Translations under genes and position numbers: made by a program | Shown here: piece by piece, positions 24,260 to 33,764 of the stretch | Layout of the letters: the number at the start of each line of letters is the position of its first letter | Numbering within the stretch: position 1 is the first letter of the stretch | Notes under the pieces: generated by a model | Seen by the model: only the letters and a program-made list of their open reading frames with translations | What the model was told of the DNA's origin: nothing | The model's database searches: none | Assembly (NCBI GenBank): GCA_004299555.1 | Contig: SCQU01000010.1 | Coordinates: 124,001-188,000 of the forward strand | Length of the DNA stretch: 64,000 nucleotides | Direction of reading: 5' to 3' | From: Rhodanobacteraceae bacterium | GTDB lineage: Bacteria; Pseudomonadota; Gammaproteobacteria; Xanthomonadales; Rhodanobacteraceae

Positions 24260-24514
24260 TTATTTCGGAGCGGCTGCCGGATCGCGCACCGGCGCCGTGT
24301 TGGGCGCCGGCGTGCACGGTTCGGGCTCGGCCGTGAGCTCCGGGCTGGCGGGGTTCGCGCCTGCCTTGCTTTCCTCATCTCCATGCAGGGCGCGCTTGAA
24401 GCCCCGTACCGCATTTCCGAGATCCGGGCCCATCTTGCTGAGCTTGCCGGTGCCAAAAATCACCACCGCGATCACGAGCAACAATGCCCAGTGCCATACG
24501 CTATCCAAACCCAT
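24260..24514 (-). CDS. tatA: Sec-independent translocase subunit TatA
   Basis: An 84-residue pore-forming Tat component. The N-terminal helix and hinge (HWALLLVIAVVIFGTGKLSK) are followed by the amphipathic helix MGPDLGNAVRGFKRALHGDE and a disordered Pro/Ala/Glu tail. The ATG at 24514 has a GGGAGG site. The F-G-x-x-K-L motif and short length fit TatA rather than TatB. It lies 50 bp downstream of nosL on the same strand. Confidence 0.93.
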   Translation of the reverse strand: MGLDSVWHWALLLVIAVVIFGTGKLSKMGPDLGNAVRGFKRALHGDEESKAGANPASPELTAEPEPCTPAPNTAPVRDPAAAPK

Positions 24515-24564
24515 GGGAACCTCCCGTACTTTGGTTGTGAAACGAAGTGTGGAGCCCGGCAGGC

Positions 24565-25200
24565 CTAGCCGCCGGGAGCAGGAAACGCCGAAGCCGCCTG
24601 CGGCGCCGCGATACCGCCTTGCGAAACCGTTGTGCAGCCCTTGGACCAAGCAAACGCGGGTGAATCGGGTGCCGGGCAGCTTGCCCCGAGGGTACCCACC
24701 AGCCTGGCAGTAATGTCGTTGAAGCGGAGGATCATCCCGCCATGGCGGGCGCGGAACGCCAACGCTTCCGGGCGCGTTGCGAACGCAGCGAAGGTCGGGC
24801 CCATCATGCCAAGCAGCGGCTGCCAAGCCACGTAGTACGCCCCGCGTGCATCAATGAAACTCGCGGCGGCGTCCGAGGGATGCTGCCAGTCGAGCGTTGC
24901 GACATTCTGGACATATAAATGCCGCAGCCGCATTTCGTGCTCCGGCTGCAACACGTAGGCGAAGAAGTCGCGGGTCGAGCCAAACTTCAGGGGCGCAGCG
25001 TACCCATCGACGTAGGCTTCGGCACGCGGGCCGGGCGAACCGTCGATGACCATCCCGCAACCCACGCTGGTGTCGCCTGCGCGGATCGCGACCGGTGGTT
25101 CGGGCCGCTCCGAGCGGCCGGCGGCGCAGGCGCCCAGCACGAGCACAGCCGCGGCCACGAGCCCCAACCTCCGGAGCGGCGAAATTGCGCGTAGCTTCAT
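24565..25200 (-). CDS. nosL: NosL copper-binding lipoprotein
   Basis: A 211-residue outer- or inner-membrane-anchored copper chaperone for NosZ maturation. The signal peptide ends in a lipobox (VLVLGAC, about residue 26). The mature part carries the NosL copper site block VGCGMVIDGSPGPRAEAY, then KFGSTRDFFAYVL, and a C-terminal AYYVAWQPLLGMMGPTFAAFATRPEALAF stretch matching the NosL fold. Its ATG overlaps the nosY stop (ATGA). The last about 35 residues form an extension containing two more cysteines. Confidence 0.92.
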   Translation of the reverse strand: MKLRAISPLRRLGLVAAAVLVLGACAAGRSERPEPPVAIRAGDTSVGCGMVIDGSPGPRAEAYVDGYAAPLKFGSTRDFFAYVLQPEHEMRLRHLYVQNVATLDWQHPSDAAASFIDARGAYYVAWQPLLGMMGPTFAAFATRPEALAFRARHGGMILRFNDITARLVGTLGASCPAPDSPAFAWSKGCTTVSQGGIAAPQAASAFPAPGG

Positions 25201-26030
25201 ACTTCCTCCCGGCGAAAAATGAATTGCGCCAGGCCCGCGGGGATCAATACCCAGAGCAGCGCCGCGGCGTACAGCGACCACATGGGATACGCCTGCCCTG
25301 CGGTCATCCCCATGAACAACTGGTTGCCGCTGCCCGCCCCCAGCGTGGCCAGGTTGATCAGCCGGAATACGTCCACCGGATTCAGATACAACAGCCGCGG
25401 GAACAGCCAGCGCTCCAGCGGATTGCCGCCACTCAGGACCAGGATCGCGAGCAGGCAAAGGTCAAACACCACCACCGTCGCAAGCCATACCAGCAGGGCC
25501 AGGCCCGCGGCCCGCGCCTTGTCGCGCGTCGCGACGCTGACGACGCCGCCCAGCGCGACAAAGCAGGCGCCCAGCAGGCAGGCGCTGACCATGAAGTTGC
25601 CGAGATGGAACAGCGCGTATGCGCTCCGCGTTGCCGGCTGCATCGCGAGGATGATGACCGTGGCCGCGCCAAACCCGGCCACGGTCGCCGTCGCCAGCGC
25701 GCCACAGTGGCCCAGGAATTTTCCGGTCACCAGCTTGATCCGCGAGATCGGGTAGCTCAGGACCAGCAGCAGCGTGCCCTGGTCGCGTTCACCCACCACC
25801 ATGTCGTACGCCAGCAGCAGGCCAATCAGGGGCACCACGAACGCGGCCAGCGTCGTGAGGCTCGCCAGGGTCGCGTCAAACGGCATGAATCCGACCTTCC
25901 CTCCCGCCGCGCCGCCAAAATACGCGATCGCAAGCGCCAGCACGACAAACAGCGATGCCACCACGAGCGTCCAGCGGCTCCGGAAGTCGTCGCGGTATTC
26001 CTTGGCAGCCACTACCAGGGCGGTGTCCAT
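25197..26030 (-). CDS. nosY: NosY ABC transporter permease
   Basis: A 277-residue integral membrane protein with about six helices. It opens MDTALVVAAKEYRDDFRSRW and contains the signature YDMVVGERDQGTLLLVLSYPISR. In the Nos system NosY pairs with the ATPase NosF and the periplasmic NosD to deliver sulfur or copper-site components for the CuZ centre. The ATG at 26030 overlaps the nosF stop (TGATG). An in-frame GTG at 26039 is an alternative. Confidence 0.93.
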   Translation of the reverse strand: MDTALVVAAKEYRDDFRSRWTLVVASLFVVLALAIAYFGGAAGGKVGFMPFDATLASLTTLAAFVVPLIGLLLAYDMVVGERDQGTLLLVLSYPISRIKLVTGKFLGHCGALATATVAGFGAATVIILAMQPATRSAYALFHLGNFMVSACLLGACFVALGGVVSVATRDKARAAGLALLVWLATVVVFDLCLLAILVLSGGNPLERWLFPRLLYLNPVDVFRLINLATLGAGSGNQLFMGMTAGQAYPMWSLYAAALLWVLIPAGLAQFIFRREEV

Positions 26031-26965
26031 CACGCGCACTCCCGCGCTGGCGCAGGGTCAGTCTCGAGCTCGCCATACAGCCGCGCGAGCGATGCCTCGC
26101 GCGCCGTCACGTCGCTGACCGCCGGGTGCGCCGCCAGTTCCCGCAGTACCTGCAGCTTGTGTGGCCCGTCCACTTCAATCTCGACCCGGCCATCGCGCTG
26201 GCACGTCACCTTCGAGCCCGCACCGTCCATCGATGCGGCAAACGCGCCTGGCGCCACGTCCGGCTTGAGGCGCACGCACACCACCTGCGGTAACCCTGAA
26301 GCCCGGCGCAGTTGCTCCAGGGTTCCCATCGCCGCAAGCCGGCCGCGGTGCAGGATCATCGCGATGTCGATGTGCGGCTCGAGTTCGGTCAATACGTGCG
26401 ATGACACCAGCACGCTGCAGCCGCCGCGGCGCAGCGCTTCGATGATCGCGTAGAAGTCCTGCTGCGCCTGCGGATCGAGGCCGCTGGTCGGTTCATCCAG
26501 CAGTACCAGCTCGGGAACGCCCAGCAAGGCCTGGGCCAGGCCCAGCCGCTGTCGCATGCCCTTCGAATAGGTGCCCGTGCGCCGGTCCCTGGCCGGCGCA
26601 AGCCCAACCCGCTCGAGCAATCGGTCCGCTTGCGCTGCCGGCGCCTGCTTGAGCCGCGCGAGGTAGCGCATGACTTCGCGTCCGGTCAGGTTGCCGTAAA
26701 ACGCCACGGTCTCCGGCAGGTAGCCGAGGCGGCGGCGGATGGCCAGCGCGTCGCGTCCCACGGGGGACGCCCCCAGTACCTCGAGTCTGCCGCAGGTGGG
26801 CCGAATGAGTCCCAGCACCAGCTTGATCAGTGTCGACTTGCCGGCGCCATTGTGGCCCAGCAAACCGATCACCTTGCCCGCGGGCACCTGCGCGCTCACG
26901 GCCGACAGCGCGAAGAGATCCTGGTAGCGCTTGTCAAGCTTGACCATTTCGATGACGTTACCCAT
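26030..26965 (-). CDS. nosF: NosF ABC transporter ATP-binding protein
   Basis: A 311-residue ATPase. Walker A is GHNGAGKST (about residues 37-45), the signature is YSKGMRQRLGLAQALL and Walker B is LVLLDEPTSGLDPQ. The H-loop VSSHVLTELEPHID follows. The C-terminal 80 residues are the domain seen in NosF after the ATPase core. It energises the NosFYD complex used in nitrous oxide reductase assembly. It overlaps nosD by 8 bp upstream and nosY downstream. Confidence 0.95.
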   Translation of the reverse strand: MGNVIEMVKLDKRYQDLFALSAVSAQVPAGKVIGLLGHNGAGKSTLIKLVLGLIRPTCGRLEVLGASPVGRDALAIRRRLGYLPETVAFYGNLTGREVMRYLARLKQAPAAQADRLLERVGLAPARDRRTGTYSKGMRQRLGLAQALLGVPELVLLDEPTSGLDPQAQQDFYAIIEALRRGGCSVLVSSHVLTELEPHIDIAMILHRGRLAAMGTLEQLRRASGLPQVVCVRLKPDVAPGAFAASMDGAGSKVTCQRDGRVEIEVDGPHKLQVLRELAAHPAVSDVTAREASLARLYGELETDPAPARECA

Positions 26966-28256
26966 GCCCGGCTTTCCTCCAGACCGCCGGCAGCTGCATC
27001 AGCGGATGGTTGTCCACGAGCCCCCCGGGCGCGAATACGGGAAACGCGCGCTGCACGTAACGCATCAACAGGATCGCGGGGCTCGAGAGCAACAGCTTGG
27101 CGTCGGGATATTTCCACATCAGCACGTCGACGCCGTCATTGGGCCGGTACGGCACCACACCGATGCCATCGCCATTGAAGTTCCAGCCGTCGTAGTCACT
27201 CCAGTAGTTGCCCCGCCCCTTCCAGGACCAGTCCTCCTCCACGTTCTGGACGTAGAACACCTGGGTTCGATTGCGAACAAACGCGTTGTCGTAGACCCGG
27301 TTGTCGACCGACCCGGCGGTGATGTGGATTCCGATCCGCGAATCGGCGATCAGGTTCTGCGTGAACACGTTGCCGTTGGACAGGTACACGAAGATTGCCT
27401 TGCCCGCGGCGCCGGGCACGACCTGCCCATCCGGCCGGAACTGACCCTTGGTGTCGCCGATCAGGTTGCCCTTCACCAGGCTGTAATTGACATAGTTCAG
27501 CAGCATTCCATACGACGCGTTGTCGTACGCGCGGTTGTCCGTCACGGTCAGGTGGTTGGAGGCCATCAAGGCAAAGCCCGCAACGTTGTGGAAACTGACG
27601 TTGCCGCGCAAGGTGTCCGGCTGCGAATACATGTAGTGAACGCCGTAGCGGACATCGTGGATCGTGTTGCCCTCGATCAGATTGCCGGGGCTCACGTACA
27701 CGTAGATGCCATCGCGCGTGTGGCTGACGTCGTTGCCGGAAATGACGCAGCGCGTATCGTTCCAAAGATGAATCCCGTCGCCGCGGTTCGGGGATCGCAA
27801 CTGGCGCATGCCGATGATCGTGTTGTCCTTGACCAGGACGCGGGAAGGCCCATCCAGGTACACGCCGAAGAGCACGTCTTCCAGCCGGTTGTGCACCAGC
27901 GTGACGTCTTCAACCTTCGGCGCCACGTAGATTCCCGAATCCTCCGTGGTCAGGTCCGCACCCGAATGACGGATCGTGAGGCCACGGACCGCGACGTGGG
28001 ACGCCAGGATCCGCAGCACCGTCCCCGTGCCGCCGCCATCCAGGACCGCGCCCGGCTGTCCCGCAAGGGTGATCGGCTTGGCCAGCGTCAGGTGTACGTG
28101 GTGGACGCCCGGCGGAACGTCAATGGTCGCGCCCGCCGCGGCCCCGGCGATGGCCTGTTGCAGCGAGGCGGGGACCACTGCGGCAACGCCAACCGGCGCG
28201 GCCACCGCGAGGGCCACGCACAGGATGAGCCGCACCCGGAAAGCCGCGTATGCCAT
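26958..28256 (-). CDS. nosD: NosD periplasmic copper/sulfur-site assembly protein
   Basis: A 432-residue protein with a signal peptide (MAYAAFRVRLILCVALAVAA...) and a right-handed parallel beta-helix built from short repeats. Examples are SGIYVAPKVEDVTLVHNRLE, GVYLDGPSRVLVKDNTIIG and GIYVYVSPGNLIEGNTIHD. It is required for CuZ maturation in NosZ. GGAG lies a few bases before ATG 28256; an in-frame GTG two codons earlier is an alternative. It sits 61 bp behind nosZ and overlaps nosF. Confidence 0.94.
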   Translation of the reverse strand: MAYAAFRVRLILCVALAVAAPVGVAAVVPASLQQAIAGAAAGATIDVPPGVHHVHLTLAKPITLAGQPGAVLDGGGTGTVLRILASHVAVRGLTIRHSGADLTTEDSGIYVAPKVEDVTLVHNRLEDVLFGVYLDGPSRVLVKDNTIIGMRQLRSPNRGDGIHLWNDTRCVISGNDVSHTRDGIYVYVSPGNLIEGNTIHDVRYGVHYMYSQPDTLRGNVSFHNVAGFALMASNHLTVTDNRAYDNASYGMLLNYVNYSLVKGNLIGDTKGQFRPDGQVVPGAAGKAIFVYLSNGNVFTQNLIADSRIGIHITAGSVDNRVYDNAFVRNRTQVFYVQNVEEDWSWKGRGNYWSDYDGWNFNGDGIGVVPYRPNDGVDVLMWKYPDAKLLLSSPAILLMRYVQRAFPVFAPGGLVDNHPLMQLPAVWRKAGHG

Positions 28257-28317
28257 GTTCACTCCATTCCTCGCCGCCGGTCAGGGCCAGTACCGCAGCC
28301 CTGACCGGCCACTCCAC

Positions 28318-30363
28318 TCAGGCTTCGACCAGCATGCGCCCGCGCATCTCGAGGTGCAGCGCGTGGCAGAAGAAGGTGCAGTAGTACCAATGCACCCCGG
28401 GCTTGTCCGCGACAAAGGTGACCGAGGCGGTTTCGTGCGGACTTATCTCCATGTTGATGCCATAGTCCGACAGGCACCAGCCGTGGGTCAGGTCCTGGAT
28501 GTCATCGATATTGGTGTCGATGACCGTCACGATGTCGCCCTTCTTCACCTTGAAGCTGGTCAGGCCATACACGGGCGCCGAGCTCGTCATGTACACGAAT
28601 ACCCTGTTGCCTTCCCGGATCACCTTGTTGTCCTTGGCGAGCGCGATGCCGTGCTTTTTGGCTTGCGCAACCGTCGCCGCGAAGAACGGATCGTTCGAAT
28701 CCCAGATCTCGTTGAACTTGATCTTGTCCTGCAGCATCTTTGCCGGGATGATCAGGCAGTCGTGCGGTTCGCACCACACCGGCGCGTCCGCAACCAGCTT
28801 CATTTCGTCGCCCGAAATGTCGATCAACTGGTCGTTGTCGGGATGCAGCGGGCCCACGCGCAGGAAGCGGTTCTTGGAGAACTTGTTGAGTGACACCAGC
28901 CACTTGCCGTCGGCATCCCGCGTCTCGCCGAGCGAAGCGTGGTCGTGGCCCGGCTGGTACATCACGTCGAGCTTCTGGCGCAGGTAATTGGTCTTCTTGC
29001 CGCCGTAGTTGTCGATCGCGTCCTGGATGTTCCACTTGGCGATCTGGCTGTCGATGAACAGCGTCGTGTACGCGTTGCCGCGGCCATCGTACGCGGTGTG
29101 CAGCGGCCCGAGGCCCAACTGCGGTTCCGCCACCACGACGCCGCGCGGGTCCTTGAACTTGCCGTCGAACCAGTCGTCGACCTTGCTCCATTGCATCAAG
29201 GTGACCGTCGGCGACAGCTTGCCGTTGGCCGCGAAATACTTGCCATCGGGCGAGGCGTTGAGCCCGTGCGGATTCTTGGGCACGGGAATGTACATCGTGA
29301 GTGGCGAGCCATGGCGGCCATCGACGACCGGCACCTTGGAATCACCGATCGTCTTGTACTTGCCCGCCTTCACCGCCTCTTCGATGCGCTTGAGGTTGAA
29401 CACCACCACCCAGTCGCGCTCGCTGCGCATCATGTCGGCCAGGGTGACGCCGCCCTCGCTGTTGTAACAGGTCGCGGCCGCGTACTTGCCGGCGTAATCG
29501 GAATCCACGTTGTCCAGGTTGCCATCGACCAGCACCTGCCACGCAACCTCCATGGTGTCGCCGTTGATGCCCGTGAACATCGTCTGGTACTTCGCCGGAT
29601 CATCGAGGTTGCGTCCGTCGTTCGGCGCCGGGATCCGGAACTCCCCATTGGCGAACACGTAGCCGGTCCGCGGCTCGCGCTGGACGCGCATGCCGTGGAT
29701 CGCCTGGACGTTCGGGATCCGGAGGATCCGGTCGCAACGCATGATGTCGGTGCGGATCCGCGCGACGCGCGTCATCGCCTTGTCGTTGATGAAGATGTAG
29801 CGGCCGTCGTAGTGGCCGTGGGTCATGCTCATGTGCGGGTGATGCGCATCGCCACCCGGTGGGAACTGCCCGTTGGGCCAGCCTTCGCCCAGCACGCGCT
29901 TGCTTTCGTTGGTGATGCCCCAACCGATCGTGAAGTCCGGGTTGAACACCGGTACGCGCACCAGTTCACGCATCGAGGGCACCCCGAGGATCCGGATTTC
30001 GCCGCTCTGGCCGCCGCTCCAGATCCCGTAGTACTCATCGAGCTGGCCTGGCGCCACGTAGTCTTCGGGCAGCTTCCCGGCGGCCGGTGTTGCTGCTGCG
30101 ATACCGGGGCTGCCGGCTGCGCTGGCGCTGGCACTTGCGCCGGCGCTGCTGGCCGCGTTGCCGCCGCTGCCCGCGGCACAGGCAGCAAGGATTCCTCCGC
30201 CCACCCCCGCAAGGCCGGCCAGCGCCCCCACCTTCATGAGGCTGCGGCGCGCCGGATTTTCAGGCGGCGTGTCCGCGGCAGCGGACACTGCCGCAAGGGC
30301 CAAAGGCGCATCCGCCGCGCCGGGTTGCACCTGGGATGGAAGATCTTTGCGCTTGTCATTCAT
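28318..30363 (-). CDS. nosZ: Nitrous oxide reductase NosZ (clade I type)
   Basis: Reduces N2O to N2 in the periplasm. 681 residues. The N-terminus has a Tat motif ARRSLMKVGALAGLAGVGG about 40 residues in, directly followed by a lipobox-like ILAAC and a Gly/Ser/Ala-rich linker. CuZ-type histidine blocks include GDAHHPHMSMTHGHYDGRY. The CuA domain at the C-terminus has H627 (THGWC), C662, C666, H670 and M673 in WYYCTFFCHALHLEM, the spacing known from Pseudomonas stutzeri NosZ. The Tat signal and NosR neighbour indicate clade I. A ribosome site (GAGGA) and an FNR-type box precede it. Confidence 0.97.
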   Translation of the reverse strand: MNDKRKDLPSQVQPGAADAPLALAAVSAAADTPPENPARRSLMKVGALAGLAGVGGGILAACAAGSGGNAASSAGASASASAAGSPGIAAATPAAGKLPEDYVAPGQLDEYYGIWSGGQSGEIRILGVPSMRELVRVPVFNPDFTIGWGITNESKRVLGEGWPNGQFPPGGDAHHPHMSMTHGHYDGRYIFINDKAMTRVARIRTDIMRCDRILRIPNVQAIHGMRVQREPRTGYVFANGEFRIPAPNDGRNLDDPAKYQTMFTGINGDTMEVAWQVLVDGNLDNVDSDYAGKYAAATCYNSEGGVTLADMMRSERDWVVVFNLKRIEEAVKAGKYKTIGDSKVPVVDGRHGSPLTMYIPVPKNPHGLNASPDGKYFAANGKLSPTVTLMQWSKVDDWFDGKFKDPRGVVVAEPQLGLGPLHTAYDGRGNAYTTLFIDSQIAKWNIQDAIDNYGGKKTNYLRQKLDVMYQPGHDHASLGETRDADGKWLVSLNKFSKNRFLRVGPLHPDNDQLIDISGDEMKLVADAPVWCEPHDCLIIPAKMLQDKIKFNEIWDSNDPFFAATVAQAKKHGIALAKDNKVIREGNRVFVYMTSSAPVYGLTSFKVKKGDIVTVIDTNIDDIQDLTHGWCLSDYGINMEISPHETASVTFVADKPGVHWYYCTFFCHALHLEMRGRMLVEA

Positions 30364-30404
30364 GGTCCTGGTTCCTCGATGGGCGACTTCGCCGTGGGTT
30401 TGAA

Positions 30405-30418
30405 TTGATGCGAATCAC
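30405..30418. promoter_or_regulatory. FNR/Dnr-type box before nosZ
   Basis: TTGATGCGAATCAC matches the FNR-family consensus at 9/10 and is centred about 48 bp before the nosZ ATG. It lies in the nosR-nosZ gap, where many denitrifiers have an internal nosZ promoter. Confidence 0.6.
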
Positions 30419-30428
30419 TTCGCGCGCG

Positions 30429-32642
30429 TCACACTTTCTCGAACACTGGTTTGCCCTGTGCGTCCTTCACCAGCGTCACGCCAGGTGGTAGCTTGCGCGC
30501 CGCTTTTTCGCGGATCTTGCGCAAGGTCACCAACGGTGGGCATTTCTCATCGTCTTCGTAGTTCACCTGGCATTCCAGGCAATACACGCATTCGTTGTAG
30601 TTGATAGCGCCGAGCGTATCGATTGCCCTGACCGGGCATTCGACGGTGCAGATCTGGCAGGGATGGCCGCACTCCTTGCGCCGGCGCAGCCACTCGAAGA
30701 GGTGGAACTTGCCGGAAACCGCAAGACCCGCGCCCAGCGGGCACACGTACCGGCAATAGAACCGGTGATTGAACGCGGAAACCAGAACCAGGGCGCCCGC
30801 ATAGGCGACGAAAGCCCAGGAGCGCGCAAAGTGCAGCACGATCGCGGTCTTGAACGGCTCGACCTCGGCGTAGCGTTCCGCGAGCCCCAGCGACTGCAGT
30901 GACACGCCAAACAGGCCAAGCAGGATCACGTACTTGATGGCCCACAGGCGCTCATGCACGAACTGCGGAAACTCGAACTGCGGTACCTTGAGGCGCTTCG
31001 CCGCGCGGTTCACCAGCTCCTGCAGCGCGCCGAAGGGGCACAGCCAGCCGCAGTAGATCCCGCGCCCGAACAGCAACAGCATCACCGCGACGAACACCCA
31101 CAGCAGGAACACCAGCGGATCCATCAGGAATGTCGACCACTGGAAACCGTGCAGCACCGAGTGCACGAAGGTGAGAATGTTGACCACCGACAGTTGTGCC
31201 AGCCCGTACCAGCCGATGAACACGAGGGTGTAGATCAGGAAACCGACGCGAATCCGCTCGAACAGCCGCTTGCGTTTGACGAACCAGTCCTGGAAGGTCA
31301 GGATCACCATCAGCACCGCGAGGCCCGCGACCAGCGCCGCAATCTGGTAGCGCTGCCCGTACCAGATCTGTTTCCACATCGGTGCGTTGCTGGATACCGG
31401 TGCCACCTTCGGCTGCACGACGTAGGCAGCCGGAATCTGGTAGCTGGCGGAAAACGTGTTGTAGATGCGCTTGAGTGGGCCGATCTGGCGGTTCACTGCC
31501 AGTTGCAGGGTCCATGGGGCGCCGGGATTGAAGCCCTGGCCATGGCGCAGGATGAAGATTCCGCGCTGCTCGAATTGGGGGGCGCCCGCCAGTTCCGGCT
31601 GGGACATCTCCACAAAGTCCGAGTCCTTGAACAGGAACAGCTTGCCGTCCTGCATCACGTGGATGCGATCGAACACCCCGCCGCGGACATAGCCCACGCC
31701 CTTGAATGAGAACGGCCCGTTCGCCAGCAACGCGATCGCCTCGTCGCCCGGCTTCAGGTCCCGCGCCAAGGCCGTGTAGGCATTGCCGCCCAGCAGATTG
31801 CGGCCCACGGTCGGGGGCGTGACATCGGTGTAATAAAGATCGATGAACGGCTGACCGGCTTCCCCCGGCCGCGGCTCCGTGAGGTCACCCAGCATGTCGT
31901 TGACCGGCTGGCCCTTGAAGCCGGCGGCGACCATGCCGCGGGTGAGGGTCAGGCGCCGGATTGCACCGTTGCCCGTAAGCTGCTGCCAGTCGGCCGGCTT
32001 GAAGTAATCCTGCCGGACTGTCGCGGTCGCGTGGCTGGCATCGGCAAGCGACGCGCTCACGAGGTGCCTGGATACGGCGACCTCCAGCGCGGCGTTCATG
32101 ATGGTTTCGTTGGTCACCATCGAGGTGACGGTGGCGCTGCTGATCGCGTCGATCTTGATGCTGCCGGGCGTACTGCTGCCGCCGACGACCACGTGGTCCG
32201 TGACATTGCGCCCGATGTAGCGGTGTACGAAGTCGTACAGCCGCTGCACCGGAATCCCGACCAGCAGGATCGGTTCGTCCTGGTACAGCACCTTGGTGTG
32301 GAGGATCCTGCCGGCGGTGTTGATCGCGATGAGGATGTTGATGGGCTTGCCGGAGTACGCGGGCACCGGCGCCACCATGACCGACTCGAATACGTAGCCG
32401 ATCACCTTTTTGCCCTGATACACCGCCGCCGCCGCGGGCTTGCCCTCGATGTCGCCAAACCGCGTGGCGGTTGGAAAATACCCGCGGACTTCGGGATACT
32501 TCTGATCGATTCCGGCAGCCGCAGTCAGCGAATAGACCGCAAGCACCAGCGTCAGCCCCAGCAGGATGCAGCGGCCAGCGAAGCGTGCCCAGCCGGTGCC
32601 GCTTCCCGCTGCCCTGACCTGCGGATGTAGGGTGCGCGCCAT
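30429..32642 (-). CDS. nosR: NosR membrane flavoprotein/iron-sulfur regulator
   Basis: A 737-residue protein that donates electrons to NosZ and supports nosZ expression. After an N-terminal membrane segment (about 25-45) comes a periplasmic FMN-binding domain with the flavinylation-type motif ISSATVTSMV. Several transmembrane helices follow (about 425-610), containing the cysteine motifs YCGWLCPFGALQE and YCRYVCPLGA. A cytoplasmic ferredoxin-like region closes the protein (CGHPCQICTVECPVRAI and NECVYCLECQVNYEDDEKCPP, with a typical [4Fe-4S] cysteine pattern). The FMN would be attached by the adjacent ApbE. Its ATG directly follows the apbE stop. Confidence 0.96.
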   Translation of the reverse strand: MARTLHPQVRAAGSGTGWARFAGRCILLGLTLVLAVYSLTAAAGIDQKYPEVRGYFPTATRFGDIEGKPAAAAVYQGKKVIGYVFESVMVAPVPAYSGKPINILIAINTAGRILHTKVLYQDEPILLVGIPVQRLYDFVHRYIGRNVTDHVVVGGSSTPGSIKIDAISSATVTSMVTNETIMNAALEVAVSRHLVSASLADASHATATVRQDYFKPADWQQLTGNGAIRRLTLTRGMVAAGFKGQPVNDMLGDLTEPRPGEAGQPFIDLYYTDVTPPTVGRNLLGGNAYTALARDLKPGDEAIALLANGPFSFKGVGYVRGGVFDRIHVMQDGKLFLFKDSDFVEMSQPELAGAPQFEQRGIFILRHGQGFNPGAPWTLQLAVNRQIGPLKRIYNTFSASYQIPAAYVVQPKVAPVSSNAPMWKQIWYGQRYQIAALVAGLAVLMVILTFQDWFVKRKRLFERIRVGFLIYTLVFIGWYGLAQLSVVNILTFVHSVLHGFQWSTFLMDPLVFLLWVFVAVMLLLFGRGIYCGWLCPFGALQELVNRAAKRLKVPQFEFPQFVHERLWAIKYVILLGLFGVSLQSLGLAERYAEVEPFKTAIVLHFARSWAFVAYAGALVLVSAFNHRFYCRYVCPLGAGLAVSGKFHLFEWLRRRKECGHPCQICTVECPVRAIDTLGAINYNECVYCLECQVNYEDDEKCPPLVTLRKIREKAARKLPPGVTLVKDAQGKPVFEKV

Positions 32643-33707
32643 TCAAGCCACCTCCGCCTGGCCGGACACCATCGGAAGGTCCCAGGATCGCCAGCGACGG
32701 CCGCCATCCCGCGCAAACAGGAGCCATTGCTGGTTCTGTGACGCCAGCACCTCGTGCACGCGGCGCAGCGGCATCGACGCTGCGGCCACACTCATGGCGT
32801 CGGCGTCCATGGAGTTGTCCGCCATCACCGTGACGCTTGCGTAGTTTTGCGGCGAGTAGCCCGTGTGCGGATTGATCACGTGGTACAACCGCCGGTCCGC
32901 CGAATAGAAGATCCGGTAGTTGCCGGAGGTTCCAAGCGCCGCGTTGCGCGTGGACACCACCGCCGCCATCCGGTTGACATCGGCCGGGTCGATGATCCCG
33001 ACGTGCCACTGGTGCGGCTGCCGGTCACTGGAAATCGCGCGCAGGTCGCCGCCGGCGTCGATCAGCGCGGTTTCGATACCGCCTGCCTGCAGCGCGGCGA
33101 TGCCCTGATCGATCACGTAGCCCTTGGCCAGCCCATCCAGCGTGATGGCCATGCCCGGATGGGCAAACCGGATCCCGCTCGCGTCCATCGTGATCTGGCG
33201 ATAGTTGACCAGGCGATCCCTGCGGGCCACGGCCTCGCGATCGGCGGCATCGAGCACCACCGGCACCTGCAGCGATTCGAAGAACCGCAGGACCGGCAGC
33301 ACGCTCACGTCGAAGTCACCGTCCGTGAGCGCCGAGATCGCCTGTGAGCGTCCCAGAACGTCACGCAGCTCGCGCGGCGGATGCTCCAGTCGCCCGGTGC
33401 GGTTCAGTCGCCCGACCGGACCCTCGGGATCAAAACGCGTCAGTACCGCGACCGCCGCACCCATCCGTACATAGGCAGCGTCGATCGCGATACCGGCGCG
33501 GGTAACGTCTTCGTCCAGGCACGTGATGGCAACCGTGGTCTGCATGAGCGTCCGTTCCCGGCGCACCTCGAAGAGATTTCGGGCGCGGCGCGCCACGAAC
33601 CAGCCGCCGCCACCGAGCACCCCCAGCGCCGCAGCCCCGGCCACGGCCTTGAGGATTCGCCGCCGCCCGGGTGACGCGGGCGCAAGCATTGGGTCAACGA
33701 TTCGCAT
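32643..33707 (-). CDS. nosX: ApbE/NosX FAD:protein FMN transferase
   Basis: A 354-residue periplasmic enzyme that covalently attaches FMN to Thr in NosR-type proteins. The Tat motif is GRRRILKAVAGAAALG (residues 14-29). Family blocks: TVAITCLDEDV, DFDVSVLPVL, ITLDGLAKGYVIDQG, ETALIDAGGDLRA, GTSGNYRIFYSADRRLYHVI and NPHTGYSP. The acidic metal site is in ADNSMDADAMSVA. It lies directly upstream of nosR with no gap, which fits the NosX role. Confidence 0.94.
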   Translation of the reverse strand: MRIVDPMLAPASPGRRRILKAVAGAAALGVLGGGGWFVARRARNLFEVRRERTLMQTTVAITCLDEDVTRAGIAIDAAYVRMGAAVAVLTRFDPEGPVGRLNRTGRLEHPPRELRDVLGRSQAISALTDGDFDVSVLPVLRFFESLQVPVVLDAADREAVARRDRLVNYRQITMDASGIRFAHPGMAITLDGLAKGYVIDQGIAALQAGGIETALIDAGGDLRAISSDRQPHQWHVGIIDPADVNRMAAVVSTRNAALGTSGNYRIFYSADRRLYHVINPHTGYSPQNYASVTVMADNSMDADAMSVAAASMPLRRVHEVLASQNQQWLLFARDGGRRWRSWDLPMVSGQAEVA

Positions 33708-33764
33708 GGAGCAGGCCTCTCATTGATGGACTCCGCGGCGCGCCTGCGCCGGGGCTCAACGCGC

